7,927 nt of DNA from an uncultured Prevotella sp. GTDB taxonomy: Bacteria; Bacteroidota; Bacteroidia; Bacteroidales; Bacteroidaceae. A program made the translations under genes and the position numbers. Location: positions 1 through 7,927 of the forward strand of contig URJQ01000124.1 of the NCBI GenBank assembly GCA_900548195.1, in the 5' to 3' direction. Positions 1 to 5,734 of this stretch are shown here, in pieces; within the stretch, counting starts at the first letter, position 1; each line of letters opens with the position of its first letter. The notes below the pieces were generated by a model that saw only the letters and a program-made list of their open reading frames with translations, did not search any database and had not been told where the DNA came from.

Positions 1-20
1 GGTTGTGGGTTGTTGAAATA

Positions 21-40
21 TCAGCCAATAATGCGGCTGA
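21..40 (-). other. short inverted repeat downstream of sufE
   Basis: TCAGCC (21-26) and GGCTGA (35-40) are perfect 6-nt complements around an 8-nt loop. On the minus strand this hairpin lies about 107 nt beyond the sufE stop codon and is followed by TATTTC, which is not a real T-tract. It could help define the 3' end of the nadA-cysS-U32-sufE transcript, but it is a weak terminator candidate. No gene is visible in the first 146 bases. Confidence 0.3.
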
Positions 41-68
41 CACGGTGGCGGACTCTTGTTCTTCCTTT

Positions 69-128
69 AGTGAAGAGGGAATCGCCCCAATTGCGTTAGC
101 GCGATTTTTCACTATTCACTATTCACTT
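69..128. repeat. heptamer array locus A (ATTCACT family) with hairpin
   Basis: TTTCACT (107-113) and two exact ATTCACT units (114-120, 121-127) form a 7-nt-period array. Directly before it, AATTGCG (89-95), loop TTAG and CGCGATT (100-106) form a 7-bp stem with one G-T wobble. Further left, AGTGAAGAGGGAATCGC (69-85) is an imperfect inverted copy of the array plus ATCGC. The stretch GCGTTAGCGCGATTTTTCAC (93-112) matches 19 of 20 bases with the reverse complement of 3618-3637, so this is a dispersed element. A GC-rich stretch at 37-58 (CTGACACGGTGGCGG...) also resembles 3631-3651. The array starts 19 bp from the sufE stop codon. Confidence 0.75.
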
Positions 129-146
129 ATCATTCATTCATGTGGA

Positions 147-566
147 TTATTTCAATGAGAAAGCTAAAGCGTATGCCTTAATGCGCTTTACCATGGCGAG
201 AAGACCATTGGAACGGGTAGGGGAGAGGTGATCCTTGAGTCCTATGCGCTCGATGAAATACAGGTCAGCGTCGAGGATGTCCTGTGGCTTGTGACCGCTG
301 ATGACGCGTATGAGTAGGGCTATGATACCCTTTACGATAAGCGCATCGCTCTCGGCAGTGAATATAAGGTTGCCTTCAGCGTCCTGATCACATTGCAACC
401 ATACTCTGCTTTGGCATCCATCTATAAGGTTTTGCTCAGTCTTGTATTTCTCATCGAGAGGCTCTTGCTCAGTGCCGAGGTCGATGAGAAGCTGGTATTT
501 GTCCATCCAGTCGTCGAAGGCTGAGAATTCTTCTATTACTTCTTCTTGTAGTTCGTTTATTGACAT
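147..566 (-). CDS. sufE: SufE-like cysteine desulfuration protein
   Basis: SufE-family proteins accept persulfide sulfur from the cysteine desulfurase SufS and pass it to the SufBCD scaffold for iron-sulfur cluster assembly in the cytoplasm. The 139-residue length is normal for the family. The signature NLIDGCQSRVW is present with the acceptor cysteine at residue 51, the same number as in E. coli SufE. The C-terminal SPTRSNGL...MVKRIKAYA segment is also typical. There is no signal peptide. The start at 566 leaves only 5 bp to an AATTATG heptamer array, and there is no Shine-Dalgarno sequence, as is usual in Bacteroidota. It is the last gene of the nadA-cysS-U32 cluster, 21 bp from the U32 stop. 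No sufS or sufBCD gene is in the window, so its partner must be encoded elsewhere. A CsdE-type partner role cannot be excluded. Confidence 0.92.
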   Translation of the reverse strand: MSINELQEEVIEEFSAFDDWMDKYQLLIDLGTEQEPLDEKYKTEQNLIDGCQSRVWLQCDQDAEGNLIFTAESDALIVKGIIALLIRVISGHKPQDILDADLYFIERIGLKDHLSPTRSNGLLAMVKRIKAYALAFSLK

Positions 567-571
567 GGGAT

Positions 572-606
572 AATTATGAATTATGCATTATGCATTCTGA
601 ATTATA
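572..606. repeat. AATTATG/CATTATG heptamer array across the U32 stop codon
   Basis: Five contiguous 7-nt units read AATTATG (572-578), AATTATG (579-585), CATTATG (586-592), CATTCTG (593-599) and AATTATA (600-606). The U32 stop codon (588-590) lies in the third unit, so units four and five encode that protein's last residues (IIQNA). Only GGGAT separates the array from the sufE start codon, so it is also the sufE leader. This is a third unit sequence with the same period as the other intergenic arrays. Confidence 0.75.
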
Positions 607-1859
607 AATAGCTTGTCGCTTGGACGCACTTTGCCAGGCACGGCGATGCTGATGCGCCATCCTTTCTTTGCTTTTTCCACTGGCTTGAGGTCGAAACGTA
701 TCTCTTTGCAGTCGAGATACATGGCACCTGTGGTCGGACCGGTGATGAGAAGACGGTCGCCTACCTTGAGTTCGTGCGCCTCTACCTGGAATTCAGCTAC
801 GCCAATCTTTGAGAAATACTTGATGGTCTTGGCGCAATATACCTTCTTCTCAGTAGCCTTGCTGCCGTAGGAATCATTCCATTCGCCGAGCGTCTGTCCC
901 TGATAATATCCATCCCAGAAGCCACGATTGAAGACTTTCTTGAGGCGTTCGTCCCATTGATCCTTCTTCTCTTCGGTGAAAGTGCCGTCGAGGACGGAGG
1001 CAATAGCTTCCTTATAGCATCTTACTACGGTGTCAACATACTCTGGACCACGTGCACGTCCCTCAATCTTGAACACTCTAACGCCTGCATCCATCATCTT
1101 GTCGATGAATCGAATGGTCTTCAAGTCCTTCGGTGACATGATGTATTTATTGTCAATCTTGAGTTCGTTGCCGGTCTCGATGTCGGTAGCATTATATACA
1201 GCATCGCTCTCATATGCTTCCACCTTGTAGCCGCGACGGCATATCTGCACGCATTCTCCACGGTTAGCGCTGCGGTTTGCATTATGGAGAGAGAGGTAAC
1301 ACTTGCCGGAAATCGCCATGCAGAGGGCACCATGACAGAACATCTCGATGCGGATAGGCTTGCCACTTGGTCCGCAGATGTTTTCAGCAATCGCCTGTTC
1401 GTGGATTTCTTTCACCTGATCCATGCGCAGTTCGCGTGCCAATACCACTACGTCAGCAAACTGTGCGTAAAACCTTAGCGCCTCGATATTAGAGATATTG
1501 AGCTGCGTGGAGAGGTGAACTTCCTGTCCTACTTTCTGGCAATACATCATTACAGCGACGTCGCTGGCAATGACAGCAGAGATACCAGCTTCCTTTGCCG
1601 CGTCGATAATCTCGTGCATTGTAGGAATGTCCTCACCGTAGATGATGGTGTTGACCGTGAGATAGGTCTTTATGCCGTGCTCATCGCAGGTCTTAGCTAT
1701 CTCTCTGAGGTCGCTGATGGTGAATGTGGATGCAGAGTGTGCACGCATATTCAGCTTCTCAATGCCGAAATAGATGCTGTCAGCTCCTGCATTGATGGCT
1801 GCAGCCAGTGACTCGCGCGAGCCTACTGGCGCCATTATTTCGTATAGTTCGTTGTTCAT
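588..1859 (-). CDS. U32-family protein (peptidase U32 / TrhP-like RNA hydroxylation)
   Basis: This 423-residue protein belongs to the U32 'collagenase-like' family. Several characterised members (TrhP, RlhA, UbiU/UbiV) are iron-sulfur proteins acting in RNA or ubiquinone hydroxylation rather than proteases. The N-terminal TIM-barrel-like part begins YEIMAPVGSRESLAAAINAG. The family signature starts at E172 (EMFCHGALCMAISGKCYLS), followed by NRGECVQICRRGY. C180, C187, C203 and C207 are candidate cluster ligands. A C-terminal beta domain follows (about 350-423). Length and layout resemble the TrhP class that modifies wobble uridine in tRNA, but I cannot separate TrhP from RlhA by eye. I chose the ATG at 1859 (MNNELYEIMAPVG) because the in-frame extension to 2000 only translates a repeat element. 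The leader is A-rich with AAAAAGGAAAAG. It lies between cysS and sufE. Confidence 0.85.
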   Translation of the reverse strand: MNNELYEIMAPVGSRESLAAAINAGADSIYFGIEKLNMRAHSASTFTISDLREIAKTCDEHGIKTYLTVNTIIYGEDIPTMHEIIDAAKEAGISAVIASDVAVMMYCQKVGQEVHLSTQLNISNIEALRFYAQFADVVVLARELRMDQVKEIHEQAIAENICGPSGKPIRIEMFCHGALCMAISGKCYLSLHNANRSANRGECVQICRRGYKVEAYESDAVYNATDIETGNELKIDNKYIMSPKDLKTIRFIDKMMDAGVRVFKIEGRARGPEYVDTVVRCYKEAIASVLDGTFTEEKKDQWDERLKKVFNRGFWDGYYQGQTLGEWNDSYGSKATEKKVYCAKTIKYFSKIGVAEFQVEAHELKVGDRLLITGPTTGAMYLDCKEIRFDLKPVEKAKKGWRISIAVPGKVRPSDKLFIIQNA

Positions 1860-1887
1860 TGCTTTTGTTTTCTTTTCCTTTTTATAT

Positions 1888-1905
1888 CCGCCGGTGACGC
1901 GGCGG
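1888..1905. other. GC-only hairpin in the U32 gene leader
   Basis: CCGCCG (1888-1893) and CGGCGG (1900-1905) are perfect 6-nt complements around the loop GTGACG. The stem lies 28 nt upstream of the U32 start codon in an otherwise AT-rich leader. It could slow transcription or act as an attenuating or mRNA-stabilising structure between cysS and the U32 gene. The TGACGCGG in it recurs at 3632-3639 near another array, so it may belong to the repeat system. There is no following T-tract on the minus strand, so an intrinsic terminator is unlikely. Confidence 0.5.
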
Positions 1906-1928
1906 ACACAGTGGCGAGTGGCTTTCTT

Positions 1929-2048
1929 TAGGTAATAGGGAATAGGTAATAGGAGATTACCTTTATTCGCTTGAGATAATTCCCTTGTGAAGAACCACAT
2001 ACAGCAATGCTATTCTCCTATTCCCTATTCTCTTTTCCCTATTCCCTA
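1929..2048. repeat. palindromic heptamer element, locus B (TTCCCTA family)
   Basis: The left arm holds four units: TAGGTAA, TAGGGAA, TAGGTAA and TAGGAGA (1929-1956), then TTACC. The right arm holds five: TCTCCTA, TTCCCTA, TTCTCTT, TTCCCTA and TTCCCTA (2014-2048). The arms are inverted complements. The 50-odd-bp core carries GCTTGAGATAAT (1969-1980) and ACAGCAATG (2001-2009), both nearly shared with the element at 5618-5734. The right arm ends 7 bp before the cysS stop codon. The inner pairing is poorer than at 5618, so this looks like a diverged copy. It fills most of the 196-bp cysS/U32 gap. Confidence 0.8.
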
Positions 2049-2055
2049 AAAAGGT

Positions 2056-3573
2056 TTAGAGGCTCCATACCTGTCCGTCGGCGGTGTCTTTTACGATGAA
2101 GCCGGCTTCATTGAGGGCATCGCGGATGGCATCGCTCTTAGCCCAATCCTTGTCGGCTTTGGCTTGCGCACGCATATCGAGCACCATATCCATCACCTTA
2201 GCGAATGCTTTCTCACGACTTGGGTCGCCAGCTTCGGCAGTGGTCTTGAGTCCGAGGATGTCCTCAGTCCATGTGTGCATGGTCTTTTCGAGGGTCTCAA
2301 GGTCAGCAGCACTAATCTTTGCCTTGCGATCTACGAGCGTGTTGATGGTCTTGCAAGCCTCGAAGAGCAATGATATTACGACCGGAGTCTGGAGGTCATC
2401 ATTCATGGCATCATAGAGTTTGCCATTGAGTTCAGCCACGAATTTGCCTACTTCTGGCTGTGAACCCTTAGCAGTCTGTATGCGCTTGATGTCCTTGAGG
2501 GCGGTGACCAGTTTGTTATAACCCTTTTCAGCAGCTTCGAGAGCTTCAGAAGAGAAATCGACAGTGCCGCGATAGTGGGCAGAAAGGATGAAGAAACGGA
2601 TGGTCATCGGCGCGAAAGGCTGTGTGAGGAGCGGATGGTTGCCGGTGAAGAACTGGTCGAGAGTGATGAAATTATTGTATGATTTGCCCATCTTCTGTCC
2701 GTTGATGGTAATCATGTTATTGTGCATCCAGTATTTCACGGCAGGATGTCCCATCGAAGCCTGTGCTTGAGCTATCTCGCATTCATGGTGAGGGAAGACG
2801 AGGTCCATTCCTCCGCCGTGGATATCAAACTCATCACCGAGATATTTTCTTCCCATAGCGGTGCATTCGCAGTGCCATCCTGGGAATCCTTCTTCAGGTT
2901 TGAGTCCGTCAGGGTAGTTTCCGTTCATGAGCCAAGGCCAGCGCATGATGTGCTCAGGTGATGCTTTTTTCCAGAGTGCGAAGTCAGCCTGATTCTTTTT
3001 CTCTCCTACTCCAGCGAGTGTGTCGCGTGAAGCGTCCTTGATATTTTCGAGAGTGCGTCCTGATAGGATGCCGTATTTGAAGTCCTTGTTGTATTTTTCG
3101 ATGTCGAAATATACCGAACCGTTTGAGATATATGCATATCCATTGTCGAGAATCTGCTGTACGAGCTGCTGTTGCTCGATGATATGACCGGTGGCATGAG
3201 GCTCGATGGATGGAGAGAGGACGTTGAGTTTCTGCATTGCAGCATTGAAACGGCGTGTGTAATACTGTGCTATCTCCATTGGTTCGAGCTGCTCAAGGCG
3301 TGCTTTCTTAGCAATTTTGTCCTCGCCTTCATCGGCATCATGCTCGAGATGGCCTACGTCAGTGATGTTACGGACATAGCGCACCTTGTATCCAATGTGC
3401 TGAAGATAGCGGTAAAGGATGTCGAAAGTGATGGCAGGGCGTGCGTGTCCGAGGTGTGCATCGCCGTAAACTGTAGGTCCGCAGACGTACATTCCTACGT
3501 GACCTGGGTTGATAGACTTGAAGGCTTCCTTCTTTCTGGTGAGGGTGTTGTATATCAGGAGGGTTTGTTCCAT
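2056..3573 (-). CDS. cysS: cysteinyl-tRNA synthetase
   Basis: This class I synthetase charges tRNA-Cys with cysteine in the cytoplasm. The 505 residues include the ATP-binding HLGH (40-43, the HIGH box) after MYVCGPTVYGDA, and KMGKS (294-298), a variant of KMSKS with glycine at the third position. By comparison with the E. coli enzyme, the zinc ligands should be C31, C237 (in GWHCECTAM), H262 and E266 (in PHHECEIAQ). FDIHGGGMDLVFPHHE is highly characteristic. The C-terminal anticodon-binding region ends with DWAKSDAIRDALNEAGFIVKDT. It is somewhat longer than the 461-residue E. coli protein. The start at 3573 is preceded by an A-rich AAAAGAAAAAAAACA leader, then by a heptamer array only 15 bp away. 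It follows nadA and precedes the U32 gene on the same strand. No canonical Bacteroidota promoter was found in its own upstream gap. Confidence 0.97.
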   Translation of the reverse strand: MEQTLLIYNTLTRKKEAFKSINPGHVGMYVCGPTVYGDAHLGHARPAITFDILYRYLQHIGYKVRYVRNITDVGHLEHDADEGEDKIAKKARLEQLEPMEIAQYYTRRFNAAMQKLNVLSPSIEPHATGHIIEQQQLVQQILDNGYAYISNGSVYFDIEKYNKDFKYGILSGRTLENIKDASRDTLAGVGEKKNQADFALWKKASPEHIMRWPWLMNGNYPDGLKPEEGFPGWHCECTAMGRKYLGDEFDIHGGGMDLVFPHHECEIAQAQASMGHPAVKYWMHNNMITINGQKMGKSYNNFITLDQFFTGNHPLLTQPFAPMTIRFFILSAHYRGTVDFSSEALEAAEKGYNKLVTALKDIKRIQTAKGSQPEVGKFVAELNGKLYDAMNDDLQTPVVISLLFEACKTINTLVDRKAKISAADLETLEKTMHTWTEDILGLKTTAEAGDPSREKAFAKVMDMVLDMRAQAKADKDWAKSDAIRDALNEAGFIVKDTADGQVWSL

Positions 3574-3588
3574 TGTTTTTTTTCTTTT

Positions 3589-3623
3589 AGTGAAAAGTGA
3601 AAAGTGAAGAGTGAAGAGTGAAA
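3589..3623. repeat. AGTGAAA/AGTGAAG heptamer array, locus C left
   Basis: Five perfect-register 7-nt units: AGTGAAA (3589-3595), AGTGAAA (3596-3602), AGTGAAG (3603-3609), AGTGAAG (3610-3616) and AGTGAAA (3617-3623). Their reverse complement is (T/C)TTCACT, the same family as the array at 107-127. On the transcribed strand the array forms the leader of cysS, ending 15 nt before its ATG. Confidence 0.85.
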
Positions 3624-3641
3624 AATCGCGCTGACGCGGTT
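3624..3641. other. conserved 7-bp hairpin next to the AGTGAAA array
   Basis: AATCGCG (3624-3630), loop CTGA and CGCGGTT (3635-3641) form a 7-bp stem with one T-G wobble. It abuts the last AGTGAAA unit. The same stem, in the opposite orientation and with a changed loop and outer pairs, abuts the ATTCACT array at 107. The hairpin therefore belongs to the repeat unit rather than to either neighbouring gene. Confidence 0.6.
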
Positions 3642-3684
3642 GCGGATGCTTGAGAATATCTTCTGATGCAGTGACGGGGCTAAA

Positions 3685-3724
3685 GGTAATCTCCTATTCC
3701 CTATTTTCTATTTCCTATTCCCTA
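3685..3724. repeat. TTCCCTA heptamer array, locus C right
   Basis: GGTAA is followed by TCTCCTA (3690-3696), TTCCCTA (3697-3703), TTTTCTA (3704-3710), TTTCCTA (3711-3717) and TTCCCTA (3718-3724). The first 20 bases (GGTAATCTCCTATTCCCTAT) are identical to those at 5696 and 5740. The core motif GCTTGAGAATAT lies to the left (3648-3659), but the expected TAGGGAA left arm is missing and the AGTGAAA array stands in its place. The array ends 21 bp before the nadA stop codon. Together the two arrays occupy most of the 172-bp nadA/cysS gap. Confidence 0.8.
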
Positions 3725-3745
3725 CAGTCTGCCAGTCTCTTGCTT

Positions 3746-4732
3746 TTAGCTCATTTGCAGCATTCTTTCGATAGGCTTGACGGCGTCTTTGGCTATGTCT
3801 GCCGGCACTTCCACTGTAGGCCATTCCTGCTTCAGGGTGTTGTAGAGCTTGCGGAGAGTGTTCATCTTCATGTAGTCACACTCGTTGCATGAGCATCCGG
3901 CGCCTCCTTCTGTCACTTCAGGAGGAACTGGGATGAATGTGGTGTCAGGACAACAGCGCTGCAATTCGTGCATGATACCAGCTTCGGTGGCTACGATATA
4001 TGTGGCATTAGGGTTTGCTTTAGCATATTTGAGCATATCAGCGGTAGAGCCTTTTACGTCAGCCAAGGCGAGGATAGGAGCCTTGCATTCGAGGTGTGCC
4101 ATGATGATGGCGTCAGGATTTTCCTTCTTCAGCCTAACGATTTCATCGGCAGAGAAGCGCTCATGGACGTGGCAACCGCCGTTCCAGAGCGTCATATTGC
4201 GTCCTGTCACGGAGTTGATATATGATCCGAGGTTATAGTCGGGACCGAAAAGTATCTGTGCATCCTTAGGCAACTGGTCGATGACTTTCTTTGCATTGCC
4301 AGATGTTACTACGACATCAGTGAGCGCCTTTGTAGCAGCAGTGGTGTTGACATACTGCACTACCATATATCCAGGGTGCTTCTCTTTCCATTCTTTGAGG
4401 TCTTTAGCCGAGCAAGAGTCAGCGAGCGAGCATCCTGCGTTGAGGTCAGGACTGAGCACGAGCTTGTCAGGTGAGAGCAGTTTGCATGTTTCTGCCATAA
4501 AATGCACTCCGCACATGACGATGATCTTGGCGTCGGTCTCTGCGGCTTTACGTGCGAGAGCGAGGGAATCGCCCACGAAGTCTGCCACTTCCTGTATTTC
4601 CCCTACGGTGTAGTAATGGGCGAGGACTATGGCATTCTTTTCCTTGCACATACGTCTGATTTCGGCTTTGAGATCAGTTCCTTCGGCTACGGGCTCGTCG
4701 ATGTAGCCCAGTTCTTTCCATTTGTTGTCCAT
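3746..4732 (-). CDS. nadA: quinolinate synthase A
   Basis: NadA condenses iminoaspartate (made by NadB) with dihydroxyacetone phosphate to give quinolinate for de novo NAD synthesis, using a [4Fe-4S] cluster with one open coordination site. The 328 residues show the pseudo-threefold NadA layout. AHYYTVGEIQEVADFVGDSL is at about 38-57 and CGVHFMAE starts at C74. VNTTAATKA is at about 128-136, GPDYNLGSYI at 163-172, GGCHVHERF contains C187, and CSCNECDYMKMN contains C285. C74, C187 and C285 are the expected cluster ligands. NPNATYIVATEAG and PPEVTEGGAGC are also typical. The start at 4732 sits about 30 bp after a strong promoter and is the only sensible start. It is the first gene of a minus-strand cluster with cysS, U32 and sufE. 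nadB and nadC are not in the window. Confidence 0.97.
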   Translation of the reverse strand: MDNKWKELGYIDEPVAEGTDLKAEIRRMCKEKNAIVLAHYYTVGEIQEVADFVGDSLALARKAAETDAKIIVMCGVHFMAETCKLLSPDKLVLSPDLNAGCSLADSCSAKDLKEWKEKHPGYMVVQYVNTTAATKALTDVVVTSGNAKKVIDQLPKDAQILFGPDYNLGSYINSVTGRNMTLWNGGCHVHERFSADEIVRLKKENPDAIIMAHLECKAPILALADVKGSTADMLKYAKANPNATYIVATEAGIMHELQRCCPDTTFIPVPPEVTEGGAGCSCNECDYMKMNTLRKLYNTLKQEWPTVEVPADIAKDAVKPIERMLQMS

Positions 4733-4764
4733 ATATGTTATTTATTTTTTTCCGTTTAATTCTG

Positions 4765-4795
4765 CAAAAGTACTAATAATATTTCTTATTTCAAA
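4765..4795 (-). promoter_or_regulatory. canonical Bacteroidota promoter for nadA
   Basis: On the minus strand TTTG (4795-4792) is followed by exactly 19 bp and then TACTTTTG (4772-4765). This matches the Bacteroidota consensus TTTG-N19-21-TAnnTTTG of the housekeeping ABfr sigma factor. Transcription should begin a few bases downstream, giving a leader of roughly 25 nt before the nadA ATG at 4732. Confidence 0.85.
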
Positions 4796-4892
4796 GAAAT
4801 AACATCAAAAAAAGCCCCTTTATCAAGTTGGTATTTAGGTGAAAATTAGTAAAAAAATCCAAATGATGTATTTTATTTTCGTATTTTCTTTG

Positions 4893-4900
4893 TATATTTG
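4893..4900 (+). promoter_or_regulatory. -7 promoter element for the outer-membrane barrel gene
   Basis: TATATTTG fits the Bacteroidota -7 consensus TAnnTTTG. The place where TTTG is expected, about 19 bp upstream (4870-4873), reads ATTT, so the -33 half is weak. Initiation just downstream would give an untranslated leader of about 70 nt before the ATG at 4977. Together with the nadA promoter it makes the 244-bp gap at 4733-4976 a divergent promoter region. An AT-rich stretch with AAAGCCCCTTT lies between the two. Confidence 0.6.
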
Positions 4901-4918
4901 TGGATGCGAAATGCGCTT

Positions 4919-4936
4919 CCATCCATGTTCGGGTGG
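4919..4936 (+). other. possible leader hairpin of the barrel gene
   Basis: CCATCC (4919-4924) can pair with GGGTGG (4931-4936) around the loop ATGTTC, with one wobble pair, in the predicted leader. It may affect mRNA stability. It is short and could be chance. Confidence 0.3.
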
Positions 4937-4976
4937 CGGTATTATTTTAGAAATCAACCAATTATAAGTATAGAAT

Positions 4977-5609
4977 ATGAAAAAAGTATTATCACTTATG
5001 GTATTAGCGGCATCCCTTCTGCCAATGTCAGAAGCTGATGCACAAGTAAAGTTTGGTGTAAAAGGCGGTTGGAATCTCAGTTCATTGAAGCTGAATGACG
5101 ATATGTTTACCTCCGACAACAAGAATGGCTTCTTCATTGGTCCGATGATGAAGGTGTCACTTCCTCTGACAGGTCTTGGCTTTGACATCGCTGCTTTGTA
5201 CGACCAGCGCGAGGCAAAGATGCGTTATGCCAGTGATGTGACAGGCAGTGACCTCAGCCGTCGCACCACTATCAAGCAGAAGACCATTGATGTGCCTGTA
5301 AATCTGCGTTATAGCATTGGTCTTGCAAGCATGGCAAATGTGTATTTCTTTGGTGGTCCACAGTGGTCAATCAACGTTGGCGATGAGAATTTCAAATGGG
5401 ATTCCGTCAGCAGTTATACACTGAAGAAGAACACTCTGAGCTTCAATATCGGTGCCGGTCTCACTTTCCTCCAGCATATTCAGGCTTCAGTAAACTATAA
5501 TATTGAGGCAAGCAAGTCAGGTAAGATGGAGATAGAGAGATTAGATGATGGTGACTGGGTGAAGGGTCGCAATCATACTTGGCAGGTTTCTTTGGGATAT
5601 TGGTTCTGA
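4977..5609 (+). CDS. outer-membrane beta-barrel protein (PF13568-like)
   Basis: This is a 210-residue exported protein. Residues 1-22 are a type I signal peptide (MKKVLSLMVLAASLLPMSEADA) with probable cleavage after ADA, before QVKFGVKGGWNLSSL. The mature N-terminus, GVKGGWN, is typical of the Bacteroidota 'porin family / outer membrane protein beta-barrel' group. The rest alternates polar and hydrophobic residues in strand-like blocks (GLGFDIAALYDQ, VPVNLRYSIG, NVYFFGGPQWSINVG, LSFNIGAGLTFL, IQASVNYNIEAS, WQVSLGYWF). It ends in an aromatic phenylalanine, as expected for BAM-inserted barrels. An eight-strand barrel fits the length. The substrate or role is unknown. It is transcribed away from nadA from its own likely promoter and converges on porZ; there is no operon partner. 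The start follows AGTATAGAAT with no Shine-Dalgarno sequence. Confidence 0.85.
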   Translation: MKKVLSLMVLAASLLPMSEADAQVKFGVKGGWNLSSLKLNDDMFTSDNKNGFFIGPMMKVSLPLTGLGFDIAALYDQREAKMRYASDVTGSDLSRRTTIKQKTIDVPVNLRYSIGLASMANVYFFGGPQWSINVGDENFKWDSVSSYTLKKNTLSFNIGAGLTFLQHIQASVNYNIEASKSGKMEIERLDDGDWVKGRNHTWQVSLGYWF

Positions 5610-5617
5610 TGCCCAAT

Positions 5618-5734
5618 TAGGGAATAGGGAATAGGAAATAGGAGATTAGCATTGCTTGCTTGAGATAATCACAGCGAAAATCCACAAGAAGCAATGGTAA
5701 TCTCCTATTCCCTATTACTATTCCCTATTACCTA
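5618..5734. repeat. large palindromic heptamer element, locus D
   Basis: The left arm is TAGGGAA, TAGGGAA, TAGGAAA, TAGGAGA (5618-5645), then TTAG and CATTGCTTGCTTG (5650-5662). The right arm is CAAGAAGCAATG (5685-5696), GGTAA, then TCTCCTA, TTCCCTA, TTACTA, TTCCCTA, TTACCTA (5701-5734). Arms and core ends are complementary with few mismatches and a one-base bulge, giving a stem of over 40 bp around a 22-nt loop (5663-5684). GCTTGAGATAAT (5658-5669) is shared with 1969-1980. It starts 8 bp after the barrel-gene stop, between convergent genes, so as RNA it could act as a two-way 3'-end structure. There is no open reading frame in it. Confidence 0.85.

Noticed and set aside
1860..2000. N-terminal extension of the U32 protein to an ATG at 2000
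   Set aside because: The extra 47 residues only translate the locus B repeat core and the leader hairpin. The family N-terminus (YEIMAPVGS) starts right after the ATG at 1859, which has an A-rich leader.
3172..3600. Plus-strand open frame of 142 codons over the cysS 5' half
   Set aside because: It is antisense to strongly conserved cysS sequence, has no family resemblance, and is one of several long shadow frames in this GC range.
3589..3724. CRISPR array
   Set aside because: Units are 7 nt and contiguous, with no 25-40 nt repeats or unique spacers, and no cas genes nearby.
4806..4822. Intrinsic terminator at AAAAAAAGCCCCTTT
   Set aside because: The stem would be too short and it lies between two divergent promoters, where no transcript is expected to end.
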